Assembly: GCA_001724245.1 (NCBI GenBank)
Contig: MEDX01000054.1
Location: 1-27,937 of the forward strand
Direction: 5' to 3'
Length of the DNA stretch: 27,937 nucleotides
From: Fonticula-like sp. SCN 57-25
Taxonomy: Eukaryota; Nucleariida; Rotosphaerida
Numbering within the stretch: the stretch's first letter is position 1; each line of letters opens with the position of its first letter. This document shows positions 9,297 to 17,828 of this stretch, piece after piece. The notes under the pieces were generated by a model. That model was given only the letters and a program-made list of their open reading frames with translations, made no database searches and was not told the DNA's origin. The translations under genes and the position numbers were made by a program.

Positions 9297-9603
9297 CCTT
9301 GCGCCTCCTGTGATCAATGCCGTTAATTCTTGGCGTTATAGGCATCCATGTTTGTACTTTTTTGCTGTGCATGTAAAATAATATATATATTTTATTGCCC
9401 AATACTCTTTCTTTTCTTCGTTTCACGCGGCTCAGCCGCTGGTTGGCCGCCGACGGATCTCAGGATCTTTTTGGATTCGCTGGCCGCCGCCCATTGGCCC
9501 GCCAATCCTTTCAGTTTGCAGTTTGCATATGATGTCAGACTGATTTTTTTCTTTGCCTTTGCTGTTTGCACTGGCAAAGCTGATCTATCACTTCAGTTGT
9601 TTG
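9297..9603 (+). promoter_or_regulatory. Upstream region of the type I membrane protein gene
   Basis: After an AT-rich 3' flank of PHAF1 (ATATATATTTTATTG near 9381) the region holds two CCAAT motifs (inverted at 9492-9496, direct at about 9502-9506) and the direct repeat AGTTTGCAGTTTGCA (9513-9527), which ends 76 bp before the start codon. Nothing else is recognised. Confidence 0.5.
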
Positions 9604-11331
9604 ATGAGTTTAGTGAGCGTCGCTACTAGGTTCGCGCAGCCGTCCCGGGGTCTCCCTCTGTTTCTCCTCTTTCTATGCGTTTCGAGCACGCCAGTCTCCG
9701 TCTTTGACGCCGCCCCGGTGTGGGCGCACTACCACTCGTACGACGCGTCGTTTAAGGGTCGGGTAATCTCGGAAGTCCCCGAGTACCTCTCGAGTCACAG
9801 CCGTGTGAGCGCCGGCGCGTCCATCAATGGCGCTTTTCTCTCCGCAGTGTCTTCCGACCACGGCCACGGTGTCGAGTCGATCATTTGGTCGGTTTCGTCG
9901 GATGGGTCGACGCGCGCCCTTGCTCGCGACCTCGGCGAGTGCAATTCCGACATTCCCGCGTCGCGCTTTGGCAGCTCGCTTGCCCTCTTTGTGTGCCGCC
10001 TCACCATCAATGGGACCGAGGTTGTCTTTTCGTCGGACGCTACCGCGCGCGGCACGCGCCCCTTCTTCACGCCCGACAACTCTGCCGATCACAAGATCAC
10101 GAGCGTCGTTACCTGCGGCGATTCCGCCATGGTCGCGGCCCGCCATGGTGCGCAGATGAGCGTGTGGTCCCTCCGCCTGGACGGCTCCATCTCTGCGTTC
10201 GTGTCGCTCCCTCTGCCGTCGCCGTCGTCGTGGCTGCGCTTCCTCACTTGCCCCGGCCCAGCGAGCGACGGCGTCGCCGCCATCGTCGGGACGACCGACG
10301 ACGACTCGGGCGCCGGCAGCGCCGGCACCCCGCTTCTCGTGTCATTCGTTCCTGGCGGCATCGGTATCCTCACTGTTTTGACGTTTAACCAGCCTGTCGG
10401 CCATGTGGCGCGCATTGGGTCTGATTACGTTCTTGCGGGCGACCTCGCGGGCCGCTCTGCCGTGCGGTGGAGCACTCGGACAGGGGCGTCGTCGGCGGTG
10501 TGGGAGGCGCGCGAGGCCGGCGAGGCGATGATTGCGGGCGTCGCGCGCATCAGCGCAACAGAGGCAGTGCTCCTGGTGCACCGCGGTGACGGCGCGCCGG
10601 ACACGGTGCTGCGCGTTACCTTTTCCGATGACGACGGCGACGGCATGGCCGGTGCCGCCGTCGCCACGGCAAGCATCCTCACCGACATGCACGCGCGCGG
10701 CCTGTCGCTCAGCATGCGCGTCGCGCCGCCGACTTCGGCCGCGGCGCTCGGCGCTGTTGTGTTTGTGGCCGAGTCGGACGTTCGCGCCGAGCTGTGGGTG
10801 ACAAAGGGCGGCGACAGCGACGCGACCGCGCTCCACACTCTGCCGCCGCTGCACAGCGTATCGAGCCTTACGTGCGTCGACGGCGCCGTGTTTGTCGACG
10901 CTTTGCAGCCCGAGGCCGACGGCGGCGCGCGCGTCATTGCCGTGACGCTTGGCTCGCTTGAAACGGCGCGCGTCGTGTACGACCTGGGCGTCGTGGGCAA
11001 GGACGTGGCCGCGAGCGGTCAGTTTAGCGTGTTTTCCAATGACGTCTTTTTTGCGGGCGAGGTCGTTCCGCCGACGCTCCCGACGTGCGAGCCGATCAAG
11101 GAGGTGTGCCCGTCATGCGAGGAGCTGCCGGGCGAGGGTCTTATGATCATTGCGCAGGCCGCGTTCGCCGCGCTCGTCGTCATGGCGGTCGTCATGCCCA
11201 TCGTCCTGTCGCTCATCGGTATCCTCGTCGGGTACCGCTACGAGCGCAACAGGATGCACGGCGTGACGCCAAAGGAGCAGGAGATGGCGCTCATCAACGC
11301 GGCGGCGCTTGAGGAGGCCGAGCAGGACTGA
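9604..11331 (+). CDS. Putative type I membrane protein with large extracytoplasmic domain
   Basis: This single exon encodes 575 aa. The frame is open upstream, but the first ATG is 9604. A signal peptide is visible (about 16-29: GLPLFLLFLCVSS). A long, mostly beta-rich luminal or extracellular domain follows with pieces such as ELWVTKGG and TEVVFSSDATARGTRPFF. These recall the ELW.TDGT..GT repeats of some bacterial and protist propeller-like proteins, but the match is weak. Near the C-terminus a CEPIKEVCPSC cluster precedes one hydrophobic helix (about 512-541: MIIAQAAFAALVVMAVVMP). A basic stop-transfer YRYERNR and a 25-residue Glu/Ala tail follow. The topology is therefore ER lumen or cell exterior with a short cytosolic tail. 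I do not recognise the family. Third positions are strongly GC-rich, unlike the flanks, which supports real coding. Confidence 0.7.
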   Translation: MSLVSVATRFAQPSRGLPLFLLFLCVSSTPVSVFDAAPVWAHYHSYDASFKGRVISEVPEYLSSHSRVSAGASINGAFLSAVSSDHGHGVESIIWSVSSDGSTRALARDLGECNSDIPASRFGSSLALFVCRLTINGTEVVFSSDATARGTRPFFTPDNSADHKITSVVTCGDSAMVAARHGAQMSVWSLRLDGSISAFVSLPLPSPSSWLRFLTCPGPASDGVAAIVGTTDDDSGAGSAGTPLLVSFVPGGIGILTVLTFNQPVGHVARIGSDYVLAGDLAGRSAVRWSTRTGASSAVWEAREAGEAMIAGVARISATEAVLLVHRGDGAPDTVLRVTFSDDDGDGMAGAAVATASILTDMHARGLSLSMRVAPPTSAAALGAVVFVAESDVRAELWVTKGGDSDATALHTLPPLHSVSSLTCVDGAVFVDALQPEADGGARVIAVTLGSLETARVVYDLGVVGKDVAASGQFSVFSNDVFFAGEVVPPTLPTCEPIKEVCPSCEELPGEGLMIIAQAAFAALVVMAVVMPIVLSLIGILVGYRYERNRMHGVTPKEQEMALINAAALEEAEQD

Positions 11332-11789
11332 GGGTAAGGGGATTGGGGGGGTTAGTGGGTCGGACTAGTGTCCGACCTGTGTGTTACTAGTATGTGCGCG
11401 CGAGAAAGGACCCGTGTGCTGTGAGTCGTATGGTCGTATAGTCGTATGGTTATGGGCGCGAGGGAACGAATTTGCAAGCATGGATACACGAGGGTATATG
11501 AGTGATTCTGTTTGGAGCTTTATACATAGTTTATATTTAGGATTGCCTGCGATATTGCTGGGCACTGTAGTTCTCTGCCTGAATGCGAGCGACAAGAGCG
11601 GCAAGCTGCCTTTCGCTATTTTTTTCTTTTATCTGCCGATGGATTCAATTGCAACTGCTAGCTTAATATAATTACCAACAAGGTAAATTCGGTCATAAAG
11701 TCAATAATATACAACCTAAAATACAGCCTCTAAAAGTAATACTAAAGTGCACAAAAGTGGCGTGCGTCGCTTCACGCAAGCCGCTGCTC
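11332..11789. other. Convergent intergenic region, nothing recognised
   Basis: About 460 bp lie between two stop codons. A 63-codon ATG frame starts at about 11480 (MDTRGYMSDSVW...), but it has no coding bias and sits at two 3' ends, so I do not call it. The right half is AT-rich and probably carries the 3' UTR of the - strand gene. Confidence 0.5.
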
Positions 11790-12470
11790 CTACTGCCCTT
11801 GCGCGTCTTCCTGCGTGTCCTCGTCCTGCTCGCCCTCGTCCTTGGCAGAGTCCTGACCAGAAATAGCTCTGCTCCTCCTCTGCAGCATCGAGAGTGGGAT
11901 CGCCAGCGGGTTCACCGATGACGCGTGCGCTTTCGCCGCAAGAAGCTTCTCCCCGTTCTGCTCGTAAACAATCAAATTAGATAAGCGCGCGGGCCATGTA
12001 AAGTGACGCACAGTAATCAGGTTGCGCTCATTCCGCGTCTCGCGCCCGCACGCGTAATGGATCGTTCGCGCCATCTCGCTGCGCAGCAGGTCCAGTTCTG
12101 ATTGGGAAAACATATTAGAAGCGGCAGCAGAGGGCAAACTCATAGAGGAAACGGCAACAATAGTCAAATAAACACACAAAAAGCGCTTGAATTCAAGCAA
12201 AAGAAAAAGCGTACCAGCAGGTTTAAGGTCGACGGCTGGCCATGCCGTTGGGTGAACAAAGTGCGCCAGGGCGTCGTACACCTTGGCCCATCTGACCCCA
12301 TTCTCCGACACTGCCGCCCCCTCCTCGCGGCCAAGCTCGTGCAGCGACAAGGCAAGCCTCTCCTTGAGCGTCTCGTGCGATTCGTCCGCTCCTGGCCGCG
12401 AGAGAGCGCCGCGCCACGTCCCGAGCGTGCGCGGCGACCACACTGGCCGCGCCGCACCTATCGGCGCCAT
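11790..12470 (-). CDS. Conserved-looking hypothetical protein (2 exons)
   Basis: Exon 1 is 12470-12215 (MAPIGAARPVWSPRTLGTW to AVDLKP) and exon 2 is 12097-11790, giving 187 aa. The 117-nt intron (12214-12098) starts GTACGC and ends CCAATCAG. Its length is a multiple of three with no stop, so it can be read through, giving an implausible hydrophobic insert. Splicing gives AVDLKPAELDLLRSEM. The body has many charged residues and a basic patch (ACGRETRNERNLITVRHF). The C-terminal 25 residues are a Glu/Asp/Gln tail (DEGEQDEDTQEDAQGQ). There is no signal peptide or membrane segment. I do not recognise the family. It shares a 52-bp promoter region with HEMK1, which suggests co-expression but not a shared function. 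Confidence 0.65.
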   Translation of the reverse strand: MAPIGAARPVWSPRTLGTWRGALSRPGADESHETLKERLALSLHELGREEGAAVSENGVRWAKVYDALAHFVHPTAWPAVDLKPAGTLFLLLEFKRFLCVYLTIVAVSSMSLPSAAASNMFSQSELDLLRSEMARTIHYACGRETRNERNLITVRHFTWPARLSNLIVYEQNGEKLLAAKAHASSVNPLAIPLSMLQRRSRAISGQDSAKDEGEQDEDTQEDAQGQ

Positions 12471-12522
12471 CTTTGATGCAAACTGCAAACTAATTTCGTG
12501 CGTCAGCACTTCGACTGTCATC
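12471..12522. promoter_or_regulatory. 52-bp bidirectional promoter with tandem TGCAAACT
   Basis: This is the whole gap between the - strand hypothetical start (12470) and the HEMK1 start (12523). The direct repeat TGCAAACTGCAAACT occupies 12477-12491, only 6 nt from the - start codon and 31 nt from the + one. No TATA-like sequence is seen. Confidence 0.55.
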
Positions 12523-13425
12523 ATGAGGGTGGGCGTCGGGGTGGGTGGCATGTCGGTGTCGGCGGCGCTCGATCTCGCGAGGTCCCGCCTCGCCGCGAGC
12601 GGCCTGAGCGCGTCTGAAGCGATGCCTCTTGTCACACACTCTCTTGTTTCTCCATCGCGCCGTTCGCTGCTTTTCATGAGCGATGCCGAGATGTCGTCGC
12701 CCTCACTCGTATCGCTGTCGGCGCTCCACGATGCTCTCGACGCGCGCTGCGTGGCGCGCCGCCCGCTCGCGCACATAACACACCGCCGCGAATTTTGGTC
12801 GCTTGACTTTGAAGTGTCTCCCGCCGTGCTTGTGCCGCGAGCCGACACTGAAACGCTCGTTTCAGTTGCGCTCTCGTGCGTGAAGCCGGCTCGCGATCGG
12901 TCTCTGCGCGTGCTCGAGCTCGGCGTCGGGTCAGGCTGCGTGCTAATCTCACTTTTGAGCGAGCTTCCCGGCGCGCGGGGCGTTGGCGTGGACCGCAGTC
13001 TTGCGGCGCTCTCGGTCGCTCGGCGCAACGCCCTCCGCCTTGGGGTTGCGGGCCGCACGACACTGCTCCAAAGCGACTGGTGGCAGCGACTGGAGGGCGT
13101 TGGCCAGGGCGACTTTGACCTCATCGTGTCGAACCCGCCGTACATTGGGGAAGGAGAGCGCGACGCGCTCCAGCCAGAGGTGCGGCACGACCCCGAAGGG
13201 GCTCTCTTTGCCGGCGCCGACGGGCTCGACGCGTACAGGGCGATCGCGGATGGCAGGCCGTCGCGGTGGATGGCCAACGGGGGGGCATTGGCGCTTGAGG
13301 TGGGAGCGGGGCAGCACGATGACGTGCAGAGGATTGTGCTGGAAAGGGATAGTCGCCTCGCGTTCGTGCGGGCCGCCAAGGACCTCGCGGGGCACACGCG
13401 ATGCGTCCTCTTTACCAAAAAGTAG
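12523..13425 (+). CDS. HEMK1: HemK/PrmC-type protein N5-glutamine methyltransferase
   Basis: This single exon encodes 300 aa from ATG 12523; a second in-frame ATG at 12550 could also serve. The family methylates the Gln of the GGQ motif in peptide-chain release factors, using S-adenosylmethionine. The sequence shows the N-terminal helical part, then RRPLAHITHRREFWSLDFEV and VLVPRADTETLV typical of PrmC. SAM motif I is LELGVGSG (131-138; usually D.GTGSG), the acidic loop is VGVDRS, and the catalytic motif NPPY is at 204-207. LQPEVRHDPEGALFAG follows, equivalent to the L..EV...EP..AL.GG of bacterial PrmC. The N-terminus (MRVGVGVGG...) is not clearly a mitochondrial presequence, though HEMK1 proteins act on mitochondrial release factors, whereas cytosolic eRF1 is handled by another enzyme. 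Confidence 0.9.
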   Translation: MRVGVGVGGMSVSAALDLARSRLAASGLSASEAMPLVTHSLVSPSRRSLLFMSDAEMSSPSLVSLSALHDALDARCVARRPLAHITHRREFWSLDFEVSPAVLVPRADTETLVSVALSCVKPARDRSLRVLELGVGSGCVLISLLSELPGARGVGVDRSLAALSVARRNALRLGVAGRTTLLQSDWWQRLEGVGQGDFDLIVSNPPYIGEGERDALQPEVRHDPEGALFAGADGLDAYRAIADGRPSRWMANGGALALEVGAGQHDDVQRIVLERDSRLAFVRAAKDLAGHTRCVLFTKK

Positions 13426-13680
13426 TCGTTTATGAAAAGATGTCGTGTACGAATAGACAATTATTGTATGTGTTGGCTGTATGATAGATATAGACTGTAT
13501 TTTAATAGACTGTGGTACTCTCAGCTCTGTCGCTGCAAGCCTCGTGTTTCTCCTGGGCCCGTCGCAGAACATATCCTCGATCTGATTCGTCGATCAGTGC
13601 TTAGAGCGTATATGATTGGCCACTCACAAATTCACAAATTGTCCATTTCATTGCACCCGTCCCTTGGCGCGCCTGCAACC
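13426..13680 (+). promoter_or_regulatory. PP2C upstream region
   Basis: This AT-rich stretch is HEMK1 3' flank. It is followed by an inverted CCAAT (ATTGG, about 13615) and the short direct repeat ACAAATTCACAAATT (about 13626-13640), 40-65 bp before the PP2C start. Confidence 0.35.
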
Positions 13681-15161
13681 ATGGAGTGCGACATTGGCAC
13701 GGTGTCGTTGATCGGCTCGCGCTCGTACAACCAAGACACGTACTTTATTGAACGCGGCCTCTTTGGCCACGCCAACCAATTCGCTTTTGGCGTCCTTGAT
13801 GGCCACGGCCAGCACGGACATCTCGTGGCGAATGCCGTCCGCGGTACGCATTTATTCGTGGTCGCCGCCGGTGCTGATCGCGATCCCTAGACCAATTCGT
13901 GCATCTTTTGCTGCGCGATCAGGCTTCGCTCATGAACGACCCCCCGCAGCGTCTGCATGACATCTTTCGCGAGCTGCAGCGTTGGCTGGAGACGATGCCC
14001 GTGCCGGACATGGACGTTGACATGAGCGGCACGACCCTCACTGTCGCGCTCGTGCTCAACCTGCCTGACCCCGACGCCGCCGCGGACGCGCCGCCAGTGT
14101 ACGCACATTTAAAAGAGGAAGAGAAGGGGAGAAAGGGAGAGAGGAAAAAGGGAGAAATAAGTATAGGCGGGGATGGTCGCGCAGTGAGCTAATCGTTGTT
14201 GTGCCGCAGGCCGGTGGCGATCATCGCACATGCAGGCGACAGCGCTGCCATGGTCGGCGGCCTTAAATACACGCCGCGGCCCGTCTGGCGCCTTTCGGCA
14301 CTCACAGAGTACGCATCCATCCATGGCGCAGTAGGGGGGCTTTTATCCAACGTGGCTTCATGTTGTTGCTTTGTGGATGTCCTTGATACATGTCTACTGA
14401 ATACTGTCCGTTGCCTTTGCTAACCCTCTTGGCTCCTCTTCAGCTCGCACAACTGGGACAATGCGGACGAGCGCGCTCACGCGACCCCCCAGGCGCGCAT
14501 TGACCGCATGCCGCTCGAGGAGGGCGCGCCGGCGGTCGAGTCGGAGGAGGACCTCGGCCCGCTGCGGATATACCGCGGCACGCTGCCGTACCCGGGCCTC
14601 GCCATGTCGCGCTCGCTCGGCGACATCATCGCGCACCAGCTCGGCGTTGCGTGGGAGCCGAGCATCGCCGTCAGGAAAATCATCCCGGACGACAAGTTTT
14701 TGGTGCGAAGGGGAAGACAATGAATGGTTTAATTGTAGGCTGGGTTAGTTGGGTTTGATTATGCTTATGTGTTTATTTGTATGTCTGTATGTGTGTGAGT
14801 GTAACTGTGAGTAGATCTTGATACTGTGTGACTTTTATCCTATATGAGGCTATTTGGATGTGGTGCTGTGTGAGTGTGAATAAGGAATTTTCTATCGTTC
14901 ATTTCCCCTCGTACCCTTCTATTTCCCTTCCCTTTGTCTAATACCGTGTAGCTCATTGCGACGGACGGCCTTTGGGACGTGTTCACGATGAAGGCCGCGC
15001 TCAAGATCGCGCGCCGCTGCCCGACTGCTTCCGGCATCTGCGAGGCGCTGCGGGAAAAGATCGAGCACCTGCACGAGCTGGACAACACGACCATCGTCGC
15101 GGTGCGGTTCGTCCACGCGAGCGACAACGGCGGCGACGCGTCCGACAGCGGAAGCAACTGA
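13681..15161 (+). CDS. PP2C-family (PPM) protein serine/threonine phosphatase (5 exons)
   Basis: Exons are 13681-13843, 13891-14098, 14210-14308, 14444-14702 and 14952-15161, giving 312 aa. All PPM motifs appear only after splicing: NQD at 17-19, DGHG at 40-43, SGTT at 100-103, HAGDS at 131-135, SRSLGD at 212-217, ATDGLWDV at 246-253 and DNTT at 287-290. The aspartates D19, D40, D248 and D287 are the expected metal ligands of the Mn/Mg centre. Two positions are atypical: the Arg that usually follows GDS is Ala (GDSAAMV), and the LT.DH motif reads LTDSHN. The start is ATG in an ACCATGG context; an in-frame ATG at 13612 is less likely because the region has promoter character. Introns (47, 111, 135 and 249 nt) all start GTACGC or GTGCGA. 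Intron 2 holds a 45-nt purine tract. Substrate unknown; soluble, no targeting signal. Confidence 0.9.
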
Positions 15162-15551
15162 GTGCAAACTGCAAACTGATTGGGCGTCCAGCACTCGCGC
15201 GCGTATATATTCCAATATGCATAGAGTATTTCAGTATCTTGTTCTCTGGCTCGTGTATGGGCCTTCACCCCTAATGGAGTGTTTATCTTTACGTTGTGGA
15301 CAATATTGTGGGCAATAGTGTGGACAGCGCCACACAGCAGGTTTGCATGCTGCATTCTGTATTTTACAAAAGGGGGTTTCTTGGCGCCGTCGGACCCCGC
15401 CGCCGCACTCGAGCACAGTCGAGGCAAGCGGCACGTCCGACCAAAGCGCATCAAAACAAACACAGGAAAGAAAAGAACAAGAGAAAACAAAAAAAAAGCA
15501 CACTCACATCATCATCATCAGGGGTCGACCAATGTCGCCGTGTCGTCGTCC
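15162..15551. other. Convergent intergenic region with tandem TGCAAACT
   Basis: About 390 bp lie between the PP2C stop and the ALY/REF stop. TGCAAACTGCAAACT starts 2 nt after the PP2C stop (15163-15177) and runs into GATTGGG, an inverted CCAAT. The rest is AT-rich, then A-rich near 15460-15500 with ATCATCATCATC. No gene is recognised. Confidence 0.5.
15163..15177. repeat. Direct TGCAAACT repeat directly after the PP2C stop
   Basis: TGCAAACTGCAAACT, 7-bp period, is identical to the copy between HEMK1 and its divergent neighbour, but here lies at a 3' end between convergent genes. Confidence 0.7.
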
Positions 15552-17443
15552 TTAAACGGCGCCGGTGCGGTACGACTCGAGCTGCGCGTCGAGCTGAGCA
15601 AGGGACGTCGCCGGCCTATAGCAGCACGCATGGGTCAGCACGCCATTCAGAAAGCCACGTAATCAATTCGTACCTGGGGGCGCGACCTCCGCGTCCACCG
15701 CGACCCCTGGCGGGGCCACCGCGGGCGGCGGCGGGGGCGCGGCGAGCGGCAGTGCCGGCGCGGCCGCCGGTGCCGGCGCGCTGGCGAAGAGGGGCAGCGG
15801 CGCTCCTGAAACAAACAGTCAGCAAACAATAGCGGCATCAAAAGGGACGCACGGCTCAACGCGGGCGGGCGTGTCGTCGCGGTGCTCCAGAACAAGCTCC
15901 TGACCTGTCGCGGGCACAGTTTCAATACATCTGGATTAGGTTGCGCGCAATAGAAGAGAAGAGTCAAAAGTATAAAAATAACAACACACATATAATACAG
16001 ATACACTTGATATACACACCATACAAATACACCTTCACATAATGCAACAAACACAATACATATACACATTCACATTCACGCATGCATTCTGCAATACTCA
16101 CAAGAACAGCCACTGAAACCAGTATCCACCACATATAGACGTCATATCTCCTCAGATAGACTGCATATAGCGGGGCATAAAGGAGACGTCCAGGGAGCGT
16201 AATTTGCCACGTGGCCAAGACGCGGCGTTGCAAGCACAATCGCACGGCCGGCCCTTGACCGAGGGAGGAGAGGGAGGGAGAGAGATCGGGAAAGGGGAAG
16301 GGCATCAAACAGGCACATATGCCAAGCATGCAAACTGCACGCAAGTTTGCACTCAAACCGACCCCACATTGCATCTACCGTCATTGCCATCGTATGCGCC
16401 CTTCCCCCGCCCAGGTTCCCGCTTCTATAGCCAAGAAGGAAAACCGGCGAGCGAATGCCATGCTCATCGACGCAAACTGACCGCCAGTTTGCATCCGTTT
16501 TCTCGCTCCCTTTGACGACCCTCGTCTCCCTCTCCTCGATCGTGCGGGTTCCAGGTCCCCGATACACACTAGACGCCCCATACACACGCGGCCATTCTCA
16601 CAAATAATACTCATGCAGCAGCAAAGCGGAACGGGAGGGACACGAGCGGGGGCGCGAGGCCGAGGTGTGTGTGCGGACCATCGAGAGCCATGTGGGTGTA
16701 CTTGGAGATGGCGCGCGTCACTTCGGCGCGCGTTCCAAAGAACACATCAGCCTCGCCGAGCGAGCGGCCAGCCTTGTCGTAGTGGATGCGGACATTCTGG
16801 ACGTTGCCGGCCTCGCTGAAAAGGTCCTGCAAAGAGAACGGAAAACGTCAGCAAAAAGGACAAGAAATAAATAAAAGCCACACGATAAGGGCACAGTAGT
16901 GCGCAAAATGGTGTGCATCGCATCGATGTCAGCACGCATCTGTGTACACCATCCCCTGCTTTCGTCCCGTCCCCAATCTTCCCTGCCCTCTCAACTCTGT
17001 TGCTAACGCACCTTCAGGTCCTTCTCCGTAACGTTGAAGTGAAGGTTAGACACGTGGAGCGTCGCAAGGGGGCCGACGCGAGTGGTGCGCGCCTGCACGG
17101 GGGTGCGCTGCAAATCGATCACGTCAGCATCGCAGCTCATTTCAATCAGCAGAGCGAGAGAAACGTACGGAGGGGGCCGCGGCAGCGCCGCCACGGCGAC
17201 CGCCCTGCTGACCACCACGACCGCCGCGAGCACCGCCACGGGGGGCAGCACCGCCGCGCCTGGGGCCGTTCGCAGCCTTGCGCTGGAGGAAGAAAAAAAT
17301 GTCAGAAAAAGGCCAAAAAAACGTCATAATCAATGCGAAAAAAAGAATAACAGCATAAAATAAAGCAACACAAAAACAATAAAAGTACCTGAGCGCGGAA
17401 GGTCTTGCCAATGTCGTCGAGAGTGCGATCCATGTTGAAATCA
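15552..17443 (-). CDS. ALYREF: ALY/REF mRNA export adaptor (7 exons)
   Basis: Exons on the - strand are 17443-17399, 17282-17169, 17107-17012, 16826-16679, 15904-15853, 15805-15674 and 15615-15552, giving 216 aa with every junction in phase. Order of parts: the N-terminal UAP56-binding motif MDRTLDDIGKTFRAQ; an RGG region (16-53); an RRM (about 68-145) with RNP2 LHVSNL (70-75), KDLKDLFSEAGNVQNV, and RNP1-like RSLGEADVFF (106-115), ending MALDGQELVLE; a second RGG region; and the C-terminal UAP56-binding helix SLAQLDAQLESYRTGAV. This is the full ALY/REF layout. The protein bridges the TREX helicase and the export receptor on spliced mRNA in the nucleus. Introns are 116, 61, 185, 774, 47 and 58 nt. 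The 774-nt intron (15905-16678) is ten times the usual size and carries promoter-like motifs. Confidence 0.93.
16206..16215. promoter_or_regulatory. GCCACGTGGC palindrome inside ALY/REF intron 4
   Basis: This perfect 10-bp palindrome contains CACGTG, the same core that precedes three start codons in this window. Here it lies inside the 774-nt intron, followed by a 45-nt G/A-rich tract (about 16260-16304). Confidence 0.35.
16329..16351. repeat. Perfect TGCAAACT inverted repeat in ALY/REF intron
   Basis: TGCAAACT (16329-16336), seven bases, AGTTTGCA (16344-16351). In RNA this would form an 8-bp stem with a 7-nt loop. Confidence 0.75.
16471..16493. repeat. Second TGCAAACT inverted repeat in the same intron
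   Basis: CGCAAACT (16471-16478), seven bases, AGTTTGCA (16486-16493). One mismatch at the outermost pair. It lies 142 bp from the previous copy. Confidence 0.7.
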
Positions 17444-17828
17444 AGTTGAGACACTGTTACCGAGTCCGTTGAAGGAAAAGGAAAGAAGCGCGCGTAAGAA
17501 ACAAGCGATGCGATTGGGTCATCGACGGAATTCGCGCTGTTCATTGGTCAAAATCAACCAATCAGCACATGACGGTACCTGTTCCGCCCGCCTATATGTC
17601 TTTTTTGCAGTGCATTGGCAGGGCGATGCAGGCGCGCAGCAGTAAAGCCTCGTTGCCACGCCGTTCCTATACCGTCCTGCAAGCCATTCTCTTTCTTTTT
17701 GTGCTGGTGCAACCCACTTTGCATCCAAAAAACCAGCTTGCACTGCTCTTCCTCCAATGCCTACGTCATCACCTACGTCATCACGCAAGTATTTTGCACC
17801 CGCCTGTCAACCCCGCCAGCCGCTGGTC
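17444..17828. promoter_or_regulatory. Divergent promoter region: CCAAT pair and tandem CRE-like sites
   Basis: Between ALY/REF (-) and the coiled-coil gene (+). ATTGGT (17543-17548) and ACCAAT (17557-17562) form an inverted CCAAT pair about 100-120 bp before the ALY/REF start. On the other side CTACGTCATCAC occurs twice head to tail (17761-17772, 17773-17784), 45-68 bp before the coiled-coil gene start. TACGTCA resembles ATF/CREB bZIP sites. Confidence 0.5.

Noticed and set aside
11790-13460. A 556-codon open frame on the - strand across HEMK1
   Set aside because: It is the antisense of HEMK1 plus read-through of the in-frame 117-nt intron; only 11790-12470 has its own start and coding character.
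16204-16515. 103-codon + frame in the ALY/REF intron
   Set aside because: It has a non-ATG start, no homology and low-complexity purine-rich content.
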